Position numbers and translations under genes: made by a program. A stretch of DNA of 64,000 nt from Planctomycetota bacterium (lineage in GTDB: Bacteria; Planctomycetota; UBA1135; GCA-002686595), in the NCBI GenBank assembly GCA_016795325.1, contig JAEUHY010000012.1:310001-374000 (forward strand), written 5' to 3'. Below the pieces are notes generated by a model that was given only the letters and a program-made list of their open reading frames with translations, ran no database searches and was not told the DNA's origin. Of this stretch, positions 19,877-32,149 are shown in pieces; position 1 is the stretch's first letter, and every line of letters starts with the position of its first letter.

Positions 19877-20344
19877 ATGAGCGAGAGCAAGGACGAGCGC
19901 CGGATGGTGGCGGAGAATCGCAAGGCGCGCCACGACTTCGACCTGCTCGAGACGCTCGAATGCGGCATCGCGCTGCAGGGCACGGAGGTCAAGAGCCTGC
20001 GCCAGGGCAAGGCCTCGATCGCGGAGAGCTACGCGATGGTCCGGCGCGGCGAGCTGTGGCTCCTCGGCGCCCACATCCCCGAGTACGCCTTCGGGAACAT
20101 CCACAACCACGCACCGCTGCGCGACCGCAAGTTGCTCGTGAACAAGCGCGAGATCGCCAAGTGGGAGCGGGCGGTCAAGGAACAAGGTGTGACGATCGTG
20201 CCGCTGAGCCTGTACTTCAAAGGCGCGCTGGTGAAGGTCGCGTTGGCGTTGGCGCGCGGGCGCAAGCTGCACGACAAGCGCGAACGCGAGCGCGAGAAGA
20301 CCGACCGGCGCGAAATCGAGCGCGCGGCCTCGCGCCGCAGGTAA
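19877..20344 (+). CDS. smpB: SsrA-binding protein SmpB
   Basis: 155 aa, the usual length. It binds tmRNA and mimics a codon-anticodon contact in the decoding site during trans-translation, which rescues stalled ribosomes. Family sequence is continuous: [20 protein letters not shown], then [28 protein letters not shown], and the basic C-terminal tail ([20 protein letters not shown]) that folds in the mRNA channel. The ATG at 19877 is the first in frame with family sequence. It is followed 47 bp later by the tmRNA gene on the same strand, so the protein and its RNA partner are adjacent. Confidence 0.97.
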   Translation: MSESKDERRMVAENRKARHDFDLLETLECGIALQGTEVKSLRQGKASIAESYAMVRRGELWLLGAHIPEYAFGNIHNHAPLRDRKLLVNKREIAKWERAVKEQGVTIVPLSLYFKGALVKVALALARGRKLHDKREREREKTDRREIERAASRRR

Positions 20345-20391
20345 GTCGCGCATGTTGCGCCGCATGGGCTACACTCGCGGTGCTGACACGA

Positions 20392-20743
20392 GGGGGCGCA
20401 CTGGTTTCGACCGGTTTGCGACTGCCTTGGGTGGCGTGCTGGGGATCTCGAGTCCACCCCGTTAATCCTCTCGGGAAGGCATCACATGCCAACAACTTTG
20501 CTCTCGCCGCCTAATTACTAGGCAGCCGTCCTCCGCGGGCCGCCCGCGACTGCGGAAGGACGCCACAGCGGGCTGGCAGAAGAGGCTCTCCGACGCGCCG
20601 AATCTGCGAGAAACAATCGACGGTGGTCGCAGGGCAGCCGGTCCGTGGGCGGCCCTGCGATGACGAAAACCACGGGCTACGCACGTAGAAGCTCTCGGCG
20701 AGCGGATTCCGGGACGCGGGTTCGACTCCCGCCGCCTCCACCA
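20392..20743 (+). ncRNA. ssrA: Transfer-messenger RNA (tmRNA)
   Basis: The 5' end GGGGGCGCACTGGTTTCGAC and 3' end, T arm GCGGG-TTCGACT-CCCGC then CGCCTCCACCA, form the tRNA-like domain with encoded CCA. The tag frame near 20486-20512 reads ANNFALAA followed by TAA, giving (A)ANNFALAA with the alanine carried by tmRNA. An A at -4 of the GCC supports this resume codon. A TACACT (20370-20375) is a possible -10, otherwise the RNA is cotranscribed with smpB. Length 352 nt. Confidence 0.95.
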
Positions 20744-20745
20744 GC

Positions 20746-20794
20746 CTTCGCGCGCGCCGCGGTCCACTCGGCCGCGGCGCGCGCGAAGTGTTTT
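20746..20794 (+). terminator. Terminator of tmRNA
   Basis: CTTCGCGCGCGCCGCGG (20746-20762) pairs perfectly with 20772-20788 over 17 bp, with a 9-base loop, then TGTTTT. It starts 2 bases after the tmRNA CCA. The remaining 284 bp to the tkt start hold no gene; a perfect palindrome GGAACGTTCC (21036-21045) lies 33 bp before the tkt start, role unknown. Confidence 0.9.
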
Positions 20795-21078
20795 CCACGT
20801 CGCCGCCTCGCGCGGCGATGCGCGCTCGCTCGGTGCGTCCGTCCGCGAGGTGAGGCGAGCCGGGTGTTCGACGCACAGCTGCGCTCGGCGTGTGCGCTCC
20901 CGGTGTGCGCTTTCCCGCGGGCGGGTGGGAGCGGCGAACACGAGCCGTTGTGACGTGCGCCCCAGGCCGTCGAGCGTCGATAGCGCTCGTTCGCGAGCGC
21001 GCCCTTGCCGCGCTGTGCCGCGAACACCAATCTACGGAACGTTCCCGCTTCCCACGCCAAACCTCACGAGGCGCCAGC

Positions 21079-23124
21079 ATGCAGACCGTCAGCCAAGATC
21101 TCGACCTCCTGTGCGTCAACACGTTGCGCACGCTGTCGATCGACGCCGTGCAGAAGGCGAATTCCGGCCACCCCGGTTTGCCGCTCGGCGCCGCGCCCAT
21201 GGCCTTCGCGCTGTGGCAGCGCCATCTCGCGCACGATCCCAGCGACCCGAGCTGGCCCGACCGCGACCGCTTCGTGCTCAGCGCCGGCCACGGCAGCGCC
21301 TTGCTGTACTCGTTGCTCCACACGACGGGCTACGCCCTGTCGCTCGACGATCTCAAGAGCTTCCGCCAGTGGCACAGCCGGACGCCGGGTCACCCCGAGA
21401 CCTTCGCAACGCTCGGCGTCGAAGCCACGACGGGCCCTCTCGGACAGGGCGCCGCGAACTCGGTCGGCATGGCGCTGGCCGAGCGCATGTTGGCGGCGCG
21501 CTTCAACAAGCCCGGGCACAAACTCGTCGATCACTACACCTACGCGCTGCTCGGTGACGGCTGCATGATGGAGGGCGTCACGGCGGAGGCCGCGTCGTTC
21601 GCCGGTCAGCAGAAGCTGGGCAAGCTGATCTGGCTCTACGACTCGAACGACATCACGCTGGACGGTCCGACGTCGCTCTCGTTCTCGACGGAAGACGTCG
21701 CCGCGCGCTTCCGCGCCTATGGCTGGCAGGTCCAGCGAGTCGAGCGAGGCGACGCCGACCTGGCGGGCATCGACCGCGCTATCGCCGCGGCAAAGGCGGA
21801 TGCGACGCAGCCTTCGTTGATCATCGTGCGCACCACGATCGGCTTCGGCAGTCCCGCGCGGCAGGGCACGAACGAGGCCCACGGCTCGCCGCTCGGCGCC
21901 GACGAAGTCGCGGCCACCAAACGCGCGCTCGGCTGGGATCCCGCGCTGAGCTTCCACGTTCCGCCGGAAGCCGCCGCCCATTTCCGCGCCGGCGTCGCGC
22001 GCGCCGCCGAGCACCGCGCGGCGTGGAACAAAGTGCGCGAGTCGTACGCGCGCGCGCATCCGGACCTCGCGCGAGAGTTCGCGCGGCGCATGGCCGGAGA
22101 GTTGCCCGAGGACTTCGCTGCGCGCTGCGAGCGCGAGTTGCCGCGCTGGGAAAACGGCGGCGTCGCGACGCGGGACGCGGGCGGCAAGGCGGAGAACGCG
22201 CTCGCGGCGATCGTGCCGGAGCTGTGCGGCGGCGACGCCGACCTGTCGAGCTCGACCAAGACCTTGATCGCGGGCGAACAAAACCAAGGCCCCGAGCATC
22301 CGGCGGGACGCAACGTGCGCTTCGGCGTGCGCGAACACGCCATGGGCGCGATCGGCAACGGCATGCTCTACCACGGCGGCGTGCGGCCGTTCGTGTCCAC
22401 GTTCTTCGTGTTCGCCGACTACATGCGTCCGGCGGTGCGTTTGGCGGCGTTGTGCAAGTTGCCGCTCATCTGCGTCTGGACGCACGACTCGGTCGCCGTC
22501 GGCGAGGATGGCCCGACGCACCAGCCCGTCGAACACCTCGCCAGCCTGCGCGCCATGCACAACCTGCGCGTCGTGCGGCCCGCGGATGCGAACGAAACCG
22601 CGCAGGCCTGGCGCCTCGCCTTGGAGTCGGACTCGGCCCCGGTGGCGTTGGTGCTCTCGCGCCAGAAGCTCGACGTGCTGCCGGGTTCGGCGAACAAGGC
22701 GCGCGAAGGCGTCGCGCGCGGCGCGTACGTGCTCGCGGAGGCCGAAGGCGGCGCGCCGCAGGTGCTCTTGATCGCCACGGGTTCCGAGGTTGCTCTCGCG
22801 CTCGCGGCGCACAAGCGCCTCGCGGGCGAGGGCGTGCGCGCGCGCGTGGTGTCGATGCCTTGCTGGTCGATCTTCGCGGCGCAGGACTCGAACTACCGCG
22901 AGAGCGTGCTTCCCGCCGCGGTGCGTGCGCGCGTTTCGATCGAGGCGGGCGCGACGTTCGGTTGGGAACGCTGGATCGGCGACGCGGGCGTGGCGATCGG
23001 CCTCGATGGCTACGGCGCCTCGGCGCCGGGTGACAAGGTGCTCGCGGAGTGCGGGTTCAACGTCGAGAACGTCGTCCTCGGGGCCAAGCGCGCGCTGGCC
23101 AATGCGAGCGGTCGCAAAGCGTGA
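21079..23124 (+). CDS. tkt: Transketolase
   Basis: 681 aa, typical size. Thiamine-diphosphate enzyme that moves two-carbon ketol units in the pentose phosphate pathway. Visible are the N-terminal [20 protein letters not shown], the ThDP/Mg motif [18 protein letters not shown], the E-containing [15 protein letters not shown] of the pyrimidine-binding domain, and [20 protein letters not shown]. The ATG at 21079 is chosen because the upstream frame has no family sequence. The TGA stop overlaps the GTG of the next gene (GTGA), so the downstream lipoprotein gene is probably translationally coupled. Confidence 0.97.
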   Translation: MQTVSQDLDLLCVNTLRTLSIDAVQKANSGHPGLPLGAAPMAFALWQRHLAHDPSDPSWPDRDRFVLSAGHGSALLYSLLHTTGYALSLDDLKSFRQWHSRTPGHPETFATLGVEATTGPLGQGAANSVGMALAERMLAARFNKPGHKLVDHYTYALLGDGCMMEGVTAEAASFAGQQKLGKLIWLYDSNDITLDGPTSLSFSTEDVAARFRAYGWQVQRVERGDADLAGIDRAIAAAKADATQPSLIIVRTTIGFGSPARQGTNEAHGSPLGADEVAATKRALGWDPALSFHVPPEAAAHFRAGVARAAEHRAAWNKVRESYARAHPDLAREFARRMAGELPEDFAARCERELPRWENGGVATRDAGGKAENALAAIVPELCGGDADLSSSTKTLIAGEQNQGPEHPAGRNVRFGVREHAMGAIGNGMLYHGGVRPFVSTFFVFADYMRPAVRLAALCKLPLICVWTHDSVAVGEDGPTHQPVEHLASLRAMHNLRVVRPADANETAQAWRLALESDSAPVALVLSRQKLDVLPGSANKAREGVARGAYVLAEAEGGAPQVLLIATGSEVALALAAHKRLAGEGVRARVVSMPCWSIFAAQDSNYRESVLPAAVRARVSIEAGATFGWERWIGDAGVAIGLDGYGASAPGDKVLAECGFNVENVVLGAKRALANASGRKA

Positions 23125-24311
23125 AGTTCGCCACGCCGTCGGTCGGATGGAGTCTGCTCGCGAGCGCGCTGCTCTGCGCGTGCCAGTTCGTCGGCGCGAC
23201 CGACAACAACTTGCGCGAGCTGCACACCGAGGACGGCCTGCACCGACGCACGGCGAAAGTTGTCAGCCATTACTCCTACGCGACCAGCGTCGCGATCACC
23301 GGAGCGCTCAGTCGATTGGGCGCGAAGACGCAGACCTTCGATGCGCAGAGCATCAAGGATCCGTTGTCGACGTGCATGGCGGCGCTCGAGGAGTTGGCCG
23401 GCTACGACTCGCGTGATCCCTGGGAGCGCGCGCTGCAGATCGAGCACTTCAGTCGCTTGGCGCGCTTCGATCCCTGGGCGCTTTCCCGCGAGCGTGCGGT
23501 GCTCGAGTTGGGGCGGGTCGCCCAGTTGCTCGGACCTTGGACCGACTTGCCGCAGCCGCTCGGCGCCGAACCGGCGAGCACCGAACAGAGTGTCGCCGCG
23601 ATCCAGTCGGTGTTGCGCGCGGCCGGACAGGCCGTGCAACCGCCTGCTTCCGCTGCGGCGCCGGAGGGCGCTGCGCCGCGGACGCTTGCGGACGCGTGCG
23701 CCGCACTGGCCGCGCTCGAGTTGCCGCTCGAGGCGTCGTACCGCGCGCTGCGCGTGTGCGCGCTGCTCCAGCGCAGTCGCTTGAGTGGGAAGGATCTCGA
23801 GCCGGTGCTCGCGCTGCGCGTTCAACTCGAGCGACGTTGTGTGAGCTTGGCGCTGTTCGGCGCCTTGGCCGACGCGCCGCCGGATGCGGGCGAACGCCTG
23901 GGCTCGGATCCGGGCTGGAACAAGGCCGTCGTGCAGGCCGCGGCCGTGACCTCGTGCGTGCGCGTGTGGGGGGCGCCGATGCTCGAGAAGCTCCTGCGGG
24001 AATGCGATCCGCGCCGCGACGCTCCCGAGCGTGTGGCCGCGCTCATGGAGGGCGTGACGCGCCTTGGCTTGGCGCCGCAGGCGCTGCCGGCGCCGGCGGA
24101 GGGGGCCTTCGACGCGCGCAAGCTGGTGTGGCAGATTTCCGTGGACCATCCCGACGGGGCGGTGCGCATCGCCGCGCTGGATGCGTTGGGGCGCGTCACC
24201 GGGCGGGGCCGTGTGTCGCTGCGCTCGGAGGACTGGCTGGACTGGGCGCGCGAAGCGGGCTACGTGCGGGCCGCGTACGTGCCGCCGTCCGACGAGGAAA
24301 TCGATCCATGA
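23121..24311 (+). CDS. Putative lipoprotein, alpha-helical repeat type
   Basis: 396 aa starting with GTG overlapping the tkt stop. The N-terminus ([17 protein letters not shown]) is a lipoprotein signal with lipobox LCAC, so it is probably attached to a membrane. The rest is alpha-rich, with helices that could be degenerate HEAT/TPR repeats ([20 protein letters not shown] near the end is HEAT-like). No catalytic motif. It overlaps the next gene by four bases (ATGA), so tkt, this gene and the flippase-like gene form one transcription unit. Function unknown. Confidence 0.65.
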   Translation: MKFATPSVGWSLLASALLCACQFVGATDNNLRELHTEDGLHRRTAKVVSHYSYATSVAITGALSRLGAKTQTFDAQSIKDPLSTCMAALEELAGYDSRDPWERALQIEHFSRLARFDPWALSRERAVLELGRVAQLLGPWTDLPQPLGAEPASTEQSVAAIQSVLRAAGQAVQPPASAAAPEGAAPRTLADACAALAALELPLEASYRALRVCALLQRSRLSGKDLEPVLALRVQLERRCVSLALFGALADAPPDAGERLGSDPGWNKAVVQAAAVTSCVRVWGAPMLEKLLRECDPRRDAPERVAALMEGVTRLGLAPQALPAPAEGAFDARKLVWQISVDHPDGAVRIAALDALGRVTGRGRVSLRSEDWLDWAREAGYVRAAYVPPSDEEIDP

Positions 24312-25522
24312 GCACGACCGCGCCGCCCGCGCGCGGCAGCGCTTGGAAGGGTGCGCTGAAGTTCCTCGTCGCCGCAGCTGTCCTGGTGCTCGTCGTGCGC
24401 ATGGTGCCGTGGCGTGACGAACTCTCCTACGCGCTCGACGGCCGGACGACCGTCGCGACGGGCGAGATCGACGGCGACTGGAAAGCGCCGCAGATTCGCT
24501 TCCGACTCGATCCGCCGGAGCAGTTGGGCGCACTGCCGGCGGAGTTGCGCGAGGGCGCCAGCGCGGATCAGCCCGGCGTGCTGCAGCTGAGCCGCTCCGA
24601 GCGCCTGAGCTGGCGGCCCGGCATGCCGCGCGCCTTTCGCGATGTGGACCCGACGGGTCTGAGCATCGCGCTCGTGCTCGCCACGGTCGGGATCTTCGGC
24701 ACCTCGCTGCGCTGGTGGCGCTTGCTGCGCGCGTCGGGCTGTCCGATGCGGCTGTGGCCGACGGTGCGGCTCACCTACATCGGCTTCTTCTTCAACATCG
24801 TCGTTCCGGGTCTGACCGGCGGCGACGTGGTGAAGGCGGTGATGGTCGCACGTTGGCATCCCGAGCGCCGCGCCGCGGCCGCGATGAGCGTGCTCGTCGA
24901 TCGACTGCTCGGCGTGTTGGTGCTCGTCGCCATCGGCGCCGTCGCCGTGCTCGTGCTCGGCGAGCGCTTTCCGTATCCGCGCACGCCGATTCTGGTCGGG
25001 CTCGCCGTGGGTTGCGCTGCGCTGCTCGCCTATGCAAATCCCACGCTGCGCCGCATCACCGGGTTCGAGCGCCTCTTGGCGCGCTTGCCGTTCGCCGCGA
25101 CGTTGCGACAGATCGACGACGCGCTGGTGATCGCAGCCCGCAGTCCGCGCGAACTCGCCTGGGCCAGCGGCTTCTCGCTGTTCAACCAGTGCTGCGTCAT
25201 GGGCGCGCTCATCGTGCTCGGCCGCTCCTTCGGCGAGCAGGGACTCGAAGTCGCCAACTACGTCGTCGTCAGCGCCGTCGGCAACTTGATCAGCGCCGTG
25301 CCGCTCACGCCGGGCGGCGTGGGCGTGACCGAAACGGCCTACGGCCAGTTGTTCGAGTTGCAGGGTGGGAGCTTCACGCTCGGCTTCGCCTGCGCGATCG
25401 CTTGGCGCTTGTGCCTCGTCGCGGTCGGCCTCGGCGGCGGCTTGTTCCTTCTCACGCCCGAAGGCAGGCTCTCCGCCGCCGAACGTGCGCAGCTTCAAGC
25501 GCGCGGGACGGCCTCCCCCTGA
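24308..25522 (+). CDS. UPF0104/LPG-synthase-type integral membrane protein (flippase-like)
   Basis: 404 aa with about eight transmembrane segments. The family signature is VRLTYIGFFFNIVVPGLTGGD followed by VVKAVMVARWH, and later NLISAVPLTPGGVGVTETAYG, both hallmarks of the lysylphosphatidylglycerol-synthase transmembrane (AglD/UPF0104) family, whose members transfer or flip lipid-linked groups. The first helix is followed by an extracytoplasmic insert of about 75 residues (residues 35-110), which is unusual. The substrate cannot be told. The ATG overlaps the stop of the lipoprotein gene. Confidence 0.82.
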   Translation: MSTTAPPARGSAWKGALKFLVAAAVLVLVVRMVPWRDELSYALDGRTTVATGEIDGDWKAPQIRFRLDPPEQLGALPAELREGASADQPGVLQLSRSERLSWRPGMPRAFRDVDPTGLSIALVLATVGIFGTSLRWWRLLRASGCPMRLWPTVRLTYIGFFFNIVVPGLTGGDVVKAVMVARWHPERRAAAAMSVLVDRLLGVLVLVAIGAVAVLVLGERFPYPRTPILVGLAVGCAALLAYANPTLRRITGFERLLARLPFAATLRQIDDALVIAARSPRELAWASGFSLFNQCCVMGALIVLGRSFGEQGLEVANYVVVSAVGNLISAVPLTPGGVGVTETAYGQLFELQGGSFTLGFACAIAWRLCLVAVGLGGGLFLLTPEGRLSAAERAQLQARGTASP

Positions 25523-25561
25523 TCCCCTGACCCTTCGTTCGAGAGAGATAGAGCAACGACG

Positions 25562-26464
25562 ATGTCGCTCCTGGTGGTTGGAACCCTGGCCTACGACTCC
25601 ATCGAGACCCCGTTCGCGCGCAAGGACAACGTCCTGGGCGGTTCGGCGGTGTACTTCTCCGTCGCCGCTGCGAACTTCGGGCCCGTGCGGCTGGTCGGAG
25701 TGGTCGGGGGCGACTTCGCGGCCAGCGACCTGGCGCTGATGAGTGAACGCGGCGTCGACGTCGACGGGGTGGAGCGCGTCGCCGGCGGCAAGAGCTTCCG
25801 CTGGGCCGGACGCTACGAGGCGGACTGGAACACGCGCACGACGCTCGAGACGCAGCTCAACGTGTTCGAGCACTTCGATCCCAAGGTGCCGGCGAAGTTT
25901 CGTGAGTCGAGCTTCGTGTTCCTCGCCAACGCGGAACCGAAGGTTCAGCTGCGCGCGCTCGAACAGTGCGTGCGCCCGAAATTCGTCGTGGCCGACACGA
26001 TGAACCTGTGGATCGAGATCCGCCGCGACGAGTTGCTCGACGTGTTGCGGCGCGTCGACGGCCTGGTGCTCAACGACGAGGAAGCGCGCATGCTCACCGG
26101 CGAGCGCAACTTGATCCGCGCTGCGCTCAAGGTCCGTGAGCTCGGGCCGCGCTACGTGATCCTCAAGAAGGGCGAGCACGGTGCGTTCCTCGTGGGCGAC
26201 GACGTGCGCTACGCGCTGCCCGCCTATCCGGTCGACGCCGTGGTGGACCCGACCGGGGCGGGCGATTGCTTCGCCGGCGGGTTCATGGGCTACCTTGCGG
26301 CGTCGGACTGTGTCGAAGGCCCGACGTTGCGGCGCGCCATGCTGTACGGGACGGTCACGGCGTCGTACTGCGTGCAGGGCTTCGGCGTCGAAGCGCTCAC
26401 CGAGCGCCGTCGCGCCCAGGTCGAGTCACGCTTCAACGAACTGCTGCAGTTCGTGACGCTGTAG
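25562..26464 (+). CDS. PfkB-family sugar/nucleoside kinase
   Basis: 300 aa. Ribokinase-like fold: N-terminal LLVVGTLAYDSIETP, substrate-side GGSAVYFSVAAANFG, nucleotide-side ILKKGEHGAFL and the catalytic signature DPTGAGDCFAGGFMGYLA (Asp is the base). The family phosphorylates sugars or nucleosides; the substrate is not evident, though adenosine/ribose-type members share this start. It follows the flippase-like gene after 39 bp on the same strand. A hairpin 13 bp after the stop probably ends the unit. Confidence 0.9.
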   Translation: MSLLVVGTLAYDSIETPFARKDNVLGGSAVYFSVAAANFGPVRLVGVVGGDFAASDLALMSERGVDVDGVERVAGGKSFRWAGRYEADWNTRTTLETQLNVFEHFDPKVPAKFRESSFVFLANAEPKVQLRALEQCVRPKFVVADTMNLWIEIRRDELLDVLRRVDGLVLNDEEARMLTGERNLIRAALKVRELGPRYVILKKGEHGAFLVGDDVRYALPAYPVDAVVDPTGAGDCFAGGFMGYLAASDCVEGPTLRRAMLYGTVTASYCVQGFGVEALTERRRAQVESRFNELLQFVTL

Positions 26465-26476
26465 CGGCGCTCGAAC

Positions 26477-26503
26477 GGCGCAGGATTTCGCGGAATCTGC
26501 GCC
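26477..26503 (+). terminator. Hairpin after the PfkB-kinase gene
   Basis: GGCGCAG-G-ATT pairs with AATCTGCGCC (one bulged G), loop TCGCGG. No U-run follows, so it is a weak terminator or an mRNA 3'-end stabiliser. The rest of the 322-bp gap up to recA holds no ORF; the only other signal is the inverted repeat at 26689-26707. Confidence 0.45.
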
Positions 26504-26688
26504 ACCGGGCGAACGCTGCCGCGTCTGTGGGGTGCGCATGCCGACCGCCGAGCAGCAGTTGACGCGACGCACCTGCGACGCCGAGGGCCCCGATGCGTGG
26601 GGGAACTTCGGGGCTCACAGGCCCGCGGGGCGTGTCAGCGGCCGCCAAGAAATCGTCGACGCGGCGCTTTTCGCTCGCCATCTCGGCC

Positions 26689-26707
26689 GTTAGCATGCGC
26701 ACCTAAC
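26689..26707 (+). promoter_or_regulatory. Candidate operator upstream of recA
   Basis: The inverted repeat GTTAG-N9-CTAAC lies 80 bp before the recA ATG. It overlaps a possible -10, TAGCAT (26691-26696), with a poor -35-like TTTTCG 17 bases upstream. Position suggests an SOS (LexA-like) operator, but LexA boxes of this lineage are not known to me and no second site is seen here. Confidence 0.35.
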
Positions 26708-26786
26708 ATCTGCCTACCGCGCCCCTTTGCCCAGAACGCTCTTGGCTGCTCCTCAGCCCAACCACCGATCCTCCGCCGCACCCACC

Positions 26787-28097
26787 ATGAGCAACATCTC
26801 TCAACGCTCCGAACCCGCCAACGATTCCCCCAAGACGGCTTCGAACCGCGCCGATTCGCGCTCCGACTCCCGCGCCCTCGATCCGCAGAAGAGCAAGGCT
26901 CTCGACGCGGCTCTGGCCGACATCGAGAAGGCCTACGGCAAGGGCGCGATCATGCGCCTGGGCGACAAGGGACTGCTGCAGGAGATCCGCTGCCTCTCGT
27001 CGGGCGCGTTCTCGCTGGACCTCGCGCTCGGCGGCCGTGGTTTTCCGCGGGGCCGCATCGTCGAGATCTTCGGGCCTGAGAGCTCGGGCAAGACGACCTT
27101 GACCTTGCACGTCATCGCGAACGCCCAGAAGGAGGGCGGCATCTGCGCCTTCGTCGACGCCGAGCATGCTCTCGACCCCGCCTACGCTCGCAAGCTCGGC
27201 GTGCGCCTGGAAGACCTGCTGATCAGCCAACCCGACACCGGCGAGCAGGCGCTCGAGATCGTCGAAGCGCTCGTGCGCTCCAACGCTGTGGACGTGGTCG
27301 TCATCGACTCCGTCGCCGCCCTCGTGCCGCGCGCCGAAATCGAAGGCGAGATGGGCGACAGTTTCGTCGGTCTGCAAGCGCGACTCATGAGCCAGGCGCT
27401 GCGCAAGTTGACGGCGGCCATCTCGCGTTCGGACGTGCTGGTGATCTTCATCAACCAGATCCGCGAGAAGATCGGGGTGATGTTCGGGAGCCCGGAGACC
27501 ACCACCGGCGGGCGCGCCTTGAAGTTCTACTCGTCGGTGCGCGTGGACATTCGGCGCATCGGCCAGATCAAGGACGGCGAAGAGGTCGTCGGCAGCCGCA
27601 CCAAGGTGACGGTGGTGAAGAACAAGGTCGCGCCGCCGTTCCGCAAGGTGGAGTTCGACATCATGTTCGACCGCGGCATCAGCTACGAGGGTGACCTGCT
27701 CGATCTGGGCTTGCTCCACGGCTCGGTCCTCAAGTCCGGGACCTGGCTCTCCTTCAAGCATCCGAAGGAAGGCGAAATTCGCCTCGGCCAGGGCCGCGAA
27801 AAGGCGCGCCAACTGCTGGTCGACAACCCCAGCCTCGCCAAGGAGATCGAAAGCTCTCTGCGCTCCAAACTGAGCGGCAAGGAACTGGTGTTCGGCGCCG
27901 AGTCGCCGAGCGCCGACGACGAAGTCGCGCCGGGCGGCCGCGCATCGGGTGCGGCGGCTGGATCGCCGGTTGGCGCTGGAGTTGGTTCTGGGGCTAGTTC
28001 CTCCGTGGGCTCCGCCGCGGCGGGCGCCTCGGCGTCCTCGAACTCCTCCGCTGCTGCGGCGAACGCTCCGAAGATCGGCTCGAAGCCGAAGGCCTGA
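26787..28097 (+). CDS. recA: Recombinase RecA
   Basis: 436 aa from the ATG at 26787. Catalyses ATP-dependent strand exchange and activates LexA-type autocleavage. Walker A GPESSGKT is at 96-103, Walker [11 protein letters not shown] follows, then the L2-loop region [25 protein letters not shown] (in two parts). The N-terminus adds about 35 polar Ser/Asp/Arg residues before the usual start ([19 protein letters not shown]). The C-terminus carries a Gly/Ala/Ser-rich tail of roughly 50 residues instead of the usual short acidic tail. Both extensions are probably disordered. Preceded by a candidate operator and followed by a hairpin. Confidence 0.97.
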   Translation: MSNISQRSEPANDSPKTASNRADSRSDSRALDPQKSKALDAALADIEKAYGKGAIMRLGDKGLLQEIRCLSSGAFSLDLALGGRGFPRGRIVEIFGPESSGKTTLTLHVIANAQKEGGICAFVDAEHALDPAYARKLGVRLEDLLISQPDTGEQALEIVEALVRSNAVDVVVIDSVAALVPRAEIEGEMGDSFVGLQARLMSQALRKLTAAISRSDVLVIFINQIREKIGVMFGSPETTTGGRALKFYSSVRVDIRRIGQIKDGEEVVGSRTKVTVVKNKVAPPFRKVEFDIMFDRGISYEGDLLDLGLLHGSVLKSGTWLSFKHPKEGEIRLGQGREKARQLLVDNPSLAKEIESSLRSKLSGKELVFGAESPSADDEVAPGGRASGAAAGSPVGAGVGSGASSSVGSAAAGASASSNSSAAAANAPKIGSKPKA

Positions 28098-28113
28098 TTC
28101 TCGAATTGGAGCT

Positions 28114-28144
28114 TCCCGGGCGCTGGCAGTGCTGGCGCCCGGGA
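28114..28144 (+). terminator. Hairpin after recA
   Basis: TCCCGGGCGC (28114-28123) and GCGCCCGGGA (28135-28144) form a 10-bp stem with an 11-base loop, 17 bases after the recA stop. No U-run follows. Confidence 0.5.
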
Positions 28145-28610
28145 TCCAACGGCGCCTGCTCAGCGCGCCCTCGCGGTTCGAGCGATGTGAGCTCGCTTCC
28201 ACGGATGCGCCAGCTGATTCAAGCTCTCTTGCGTCCGGGGTTGCTGTGCTTGCCATCCGCCCCGACGCACTCCGCCGCAGCTGGGTGTTGGGCCGTGCGG
28301 CCCGGTGGTGTTGGGCCGTGCGGCTCGGTCGGCGGGCGCCGACGCAACGCGGGCCGTACTGCGATGGCGGTGGCCGGCCGGAGTACCGTCGAGCGCATCG
28401 CGTTCGATCGCAGCACGCGAGCTCGAGTCGACGCGCCCCTGGGCGTTCCGCGAGCCGGTTCTCCCGACCGCGGCTGCCGTACGGCTAGCGGCGGGATGCG
28501 CGCGGAAGGGCGCTCGAGCGCGCTCCCTGCGGTCGTGGACCGCCCGCTACACTCCCGGGCTCGACTGTCCTGGCGCGCCGCGCCGTGTCTCCGACGACCC
28601 ACACGTTTCC
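28145..28610. other. Intergenic region recA-alaS
   Basis: No supported gene. It contains a near-perfect 22-bp direct repeat, GTGTTGGGCCGTGCGGC with flanks, at 28285-28306 and 28308-28329 (one mismatch). A T-box or other leader RNA for alaS was looked for and not recognised. The open frame running into alaS from 28305 lacks family sequence. Confidence 0.5.
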
Positions 28611-31304
<2,694 letters not shown>

Positions 31305-31362
31305 ACCTGCGGATCCTGCCGCGACGCGCCGCTCGCGCGCGCGCGACGGTGGTTCGCACGCG

Positions 31363-31391
31363 TTGACACTCCACCGGGACGCCGGTATCGT
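31363..31391 (+). promoter_or_regulatory. Sigma-70-type promoter of rpmF-plsX-fab
   Basis: A perfect -35 TTGACA (31363-31368), a 17-base spacer and TATCGT (31386-31391). The predicted start near 31398 leaves a leader of about 100 nt before rpmF. Confidence 0.65.
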
Positions 31392-31496
31392 CCTTCCCCC
31401 CTTAAGCACCACCCAGCCCTCTACCGCGCTGTCGCCGCTGCTCGCCGTTCACGCGAGCCCACCGCGGCCAGCGCCACTGGGAGGGCCCAGAGCGCC

Positions 31497-31703
31497 ATGC
31501 CGAATCCCAAGCGACGTCACTCCAACCACCGCACGCGCATCCGTCGTTCGCACGATGCCATCAAGGCGTTCGCGACGAACTACTGCTCGCGCTGCAGCGC
31601 CCCGGTGCGCCCGCACCGCGTGTGCGAAAACTGCGGCTACTACGGGTTCGCCAAGGGCGCGGACAAGCGCGGGGCGGAAGTTCTCCAGCGCGAAGAGTTC
31701 TGA
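31497..31703 (+). CDS. rpmF: 50S ribosomal protein L32
   Basis: 68 aa, family length about 57-65. Typical start MPNPKRRHSNHRTRIRRSHD (MAVPKRR-like), then a zinc ribbon with CSRC (residues 30-33) and CENC (43-46), the zinc-binding form of L32. As in many bacteria it stands before plsX and the fatty-acid genes, tying ribosome and membrane synthesis, although here a 446-bp gap separates the two. A good -35/-10 lies about 105 bp upstream. Confidence 0.96.
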   Translation: MPNPKRRHSNHRTRIRRSHDAIKAFATNYCSRCSAPVRPHRVCENCGYYGFAKGADKRGAEVLQREEF

Positions 31704-32149
31704 GCCGCGGGGACCTCGATTCGCCCGCGCTCTGCAGCGCGTCACCGTTGTCGCGAACGAATGTCGGGAACGAGTTCCCTGCGTCGTTTCGCTCGCGAGC
31801 TGGACACGCGCGGCGTGTCCACGCGATCCGGTGAGCGCCCGACGTCGACCCACCTGGCTCGCGGGGCCTGCCGTGGTGGTGCTCTGCGCAGCGCCTTCGC
31901 CTGGGATCGACGCACGCTCGGCGGAGCGAAGCTCCGCACGCCGCGGCGAGTTCCGCGCGTGCAGCCCTGAGCTCACGGGCTCTGGATTCGTCCGCGCTCG
32001 AAGTTGCGCAGCCCGGCTCCTCCGGGCCATGCAGTCCTTCCAAAGGCTCGGGTGGGCGAGACTCACTCGGACGCCGCGGGCGGTCCATGCCGCCCACTTG
32101 TGGGCCCGATCCTTTGCCGTGGTGACCTGAGACCTGAACGGAACGATCC
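31704..32149. other. Unusually long rpmF-plsX gap
   Basis: No convincing gene on either strand. Two perfect short palindromes stand out: GGGAAC-GA-GTTCCC (about 31766-31779) and TGGACACGC-GCG-GCGTGTCCA (31801-31821). Neither has a U-run. They could be operator sites (a FapR/FabR-like regulator for the fab genes would be expected here) or mRNA hairpins. No -35/-10 pair is obvious. Confidence 0.4.
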
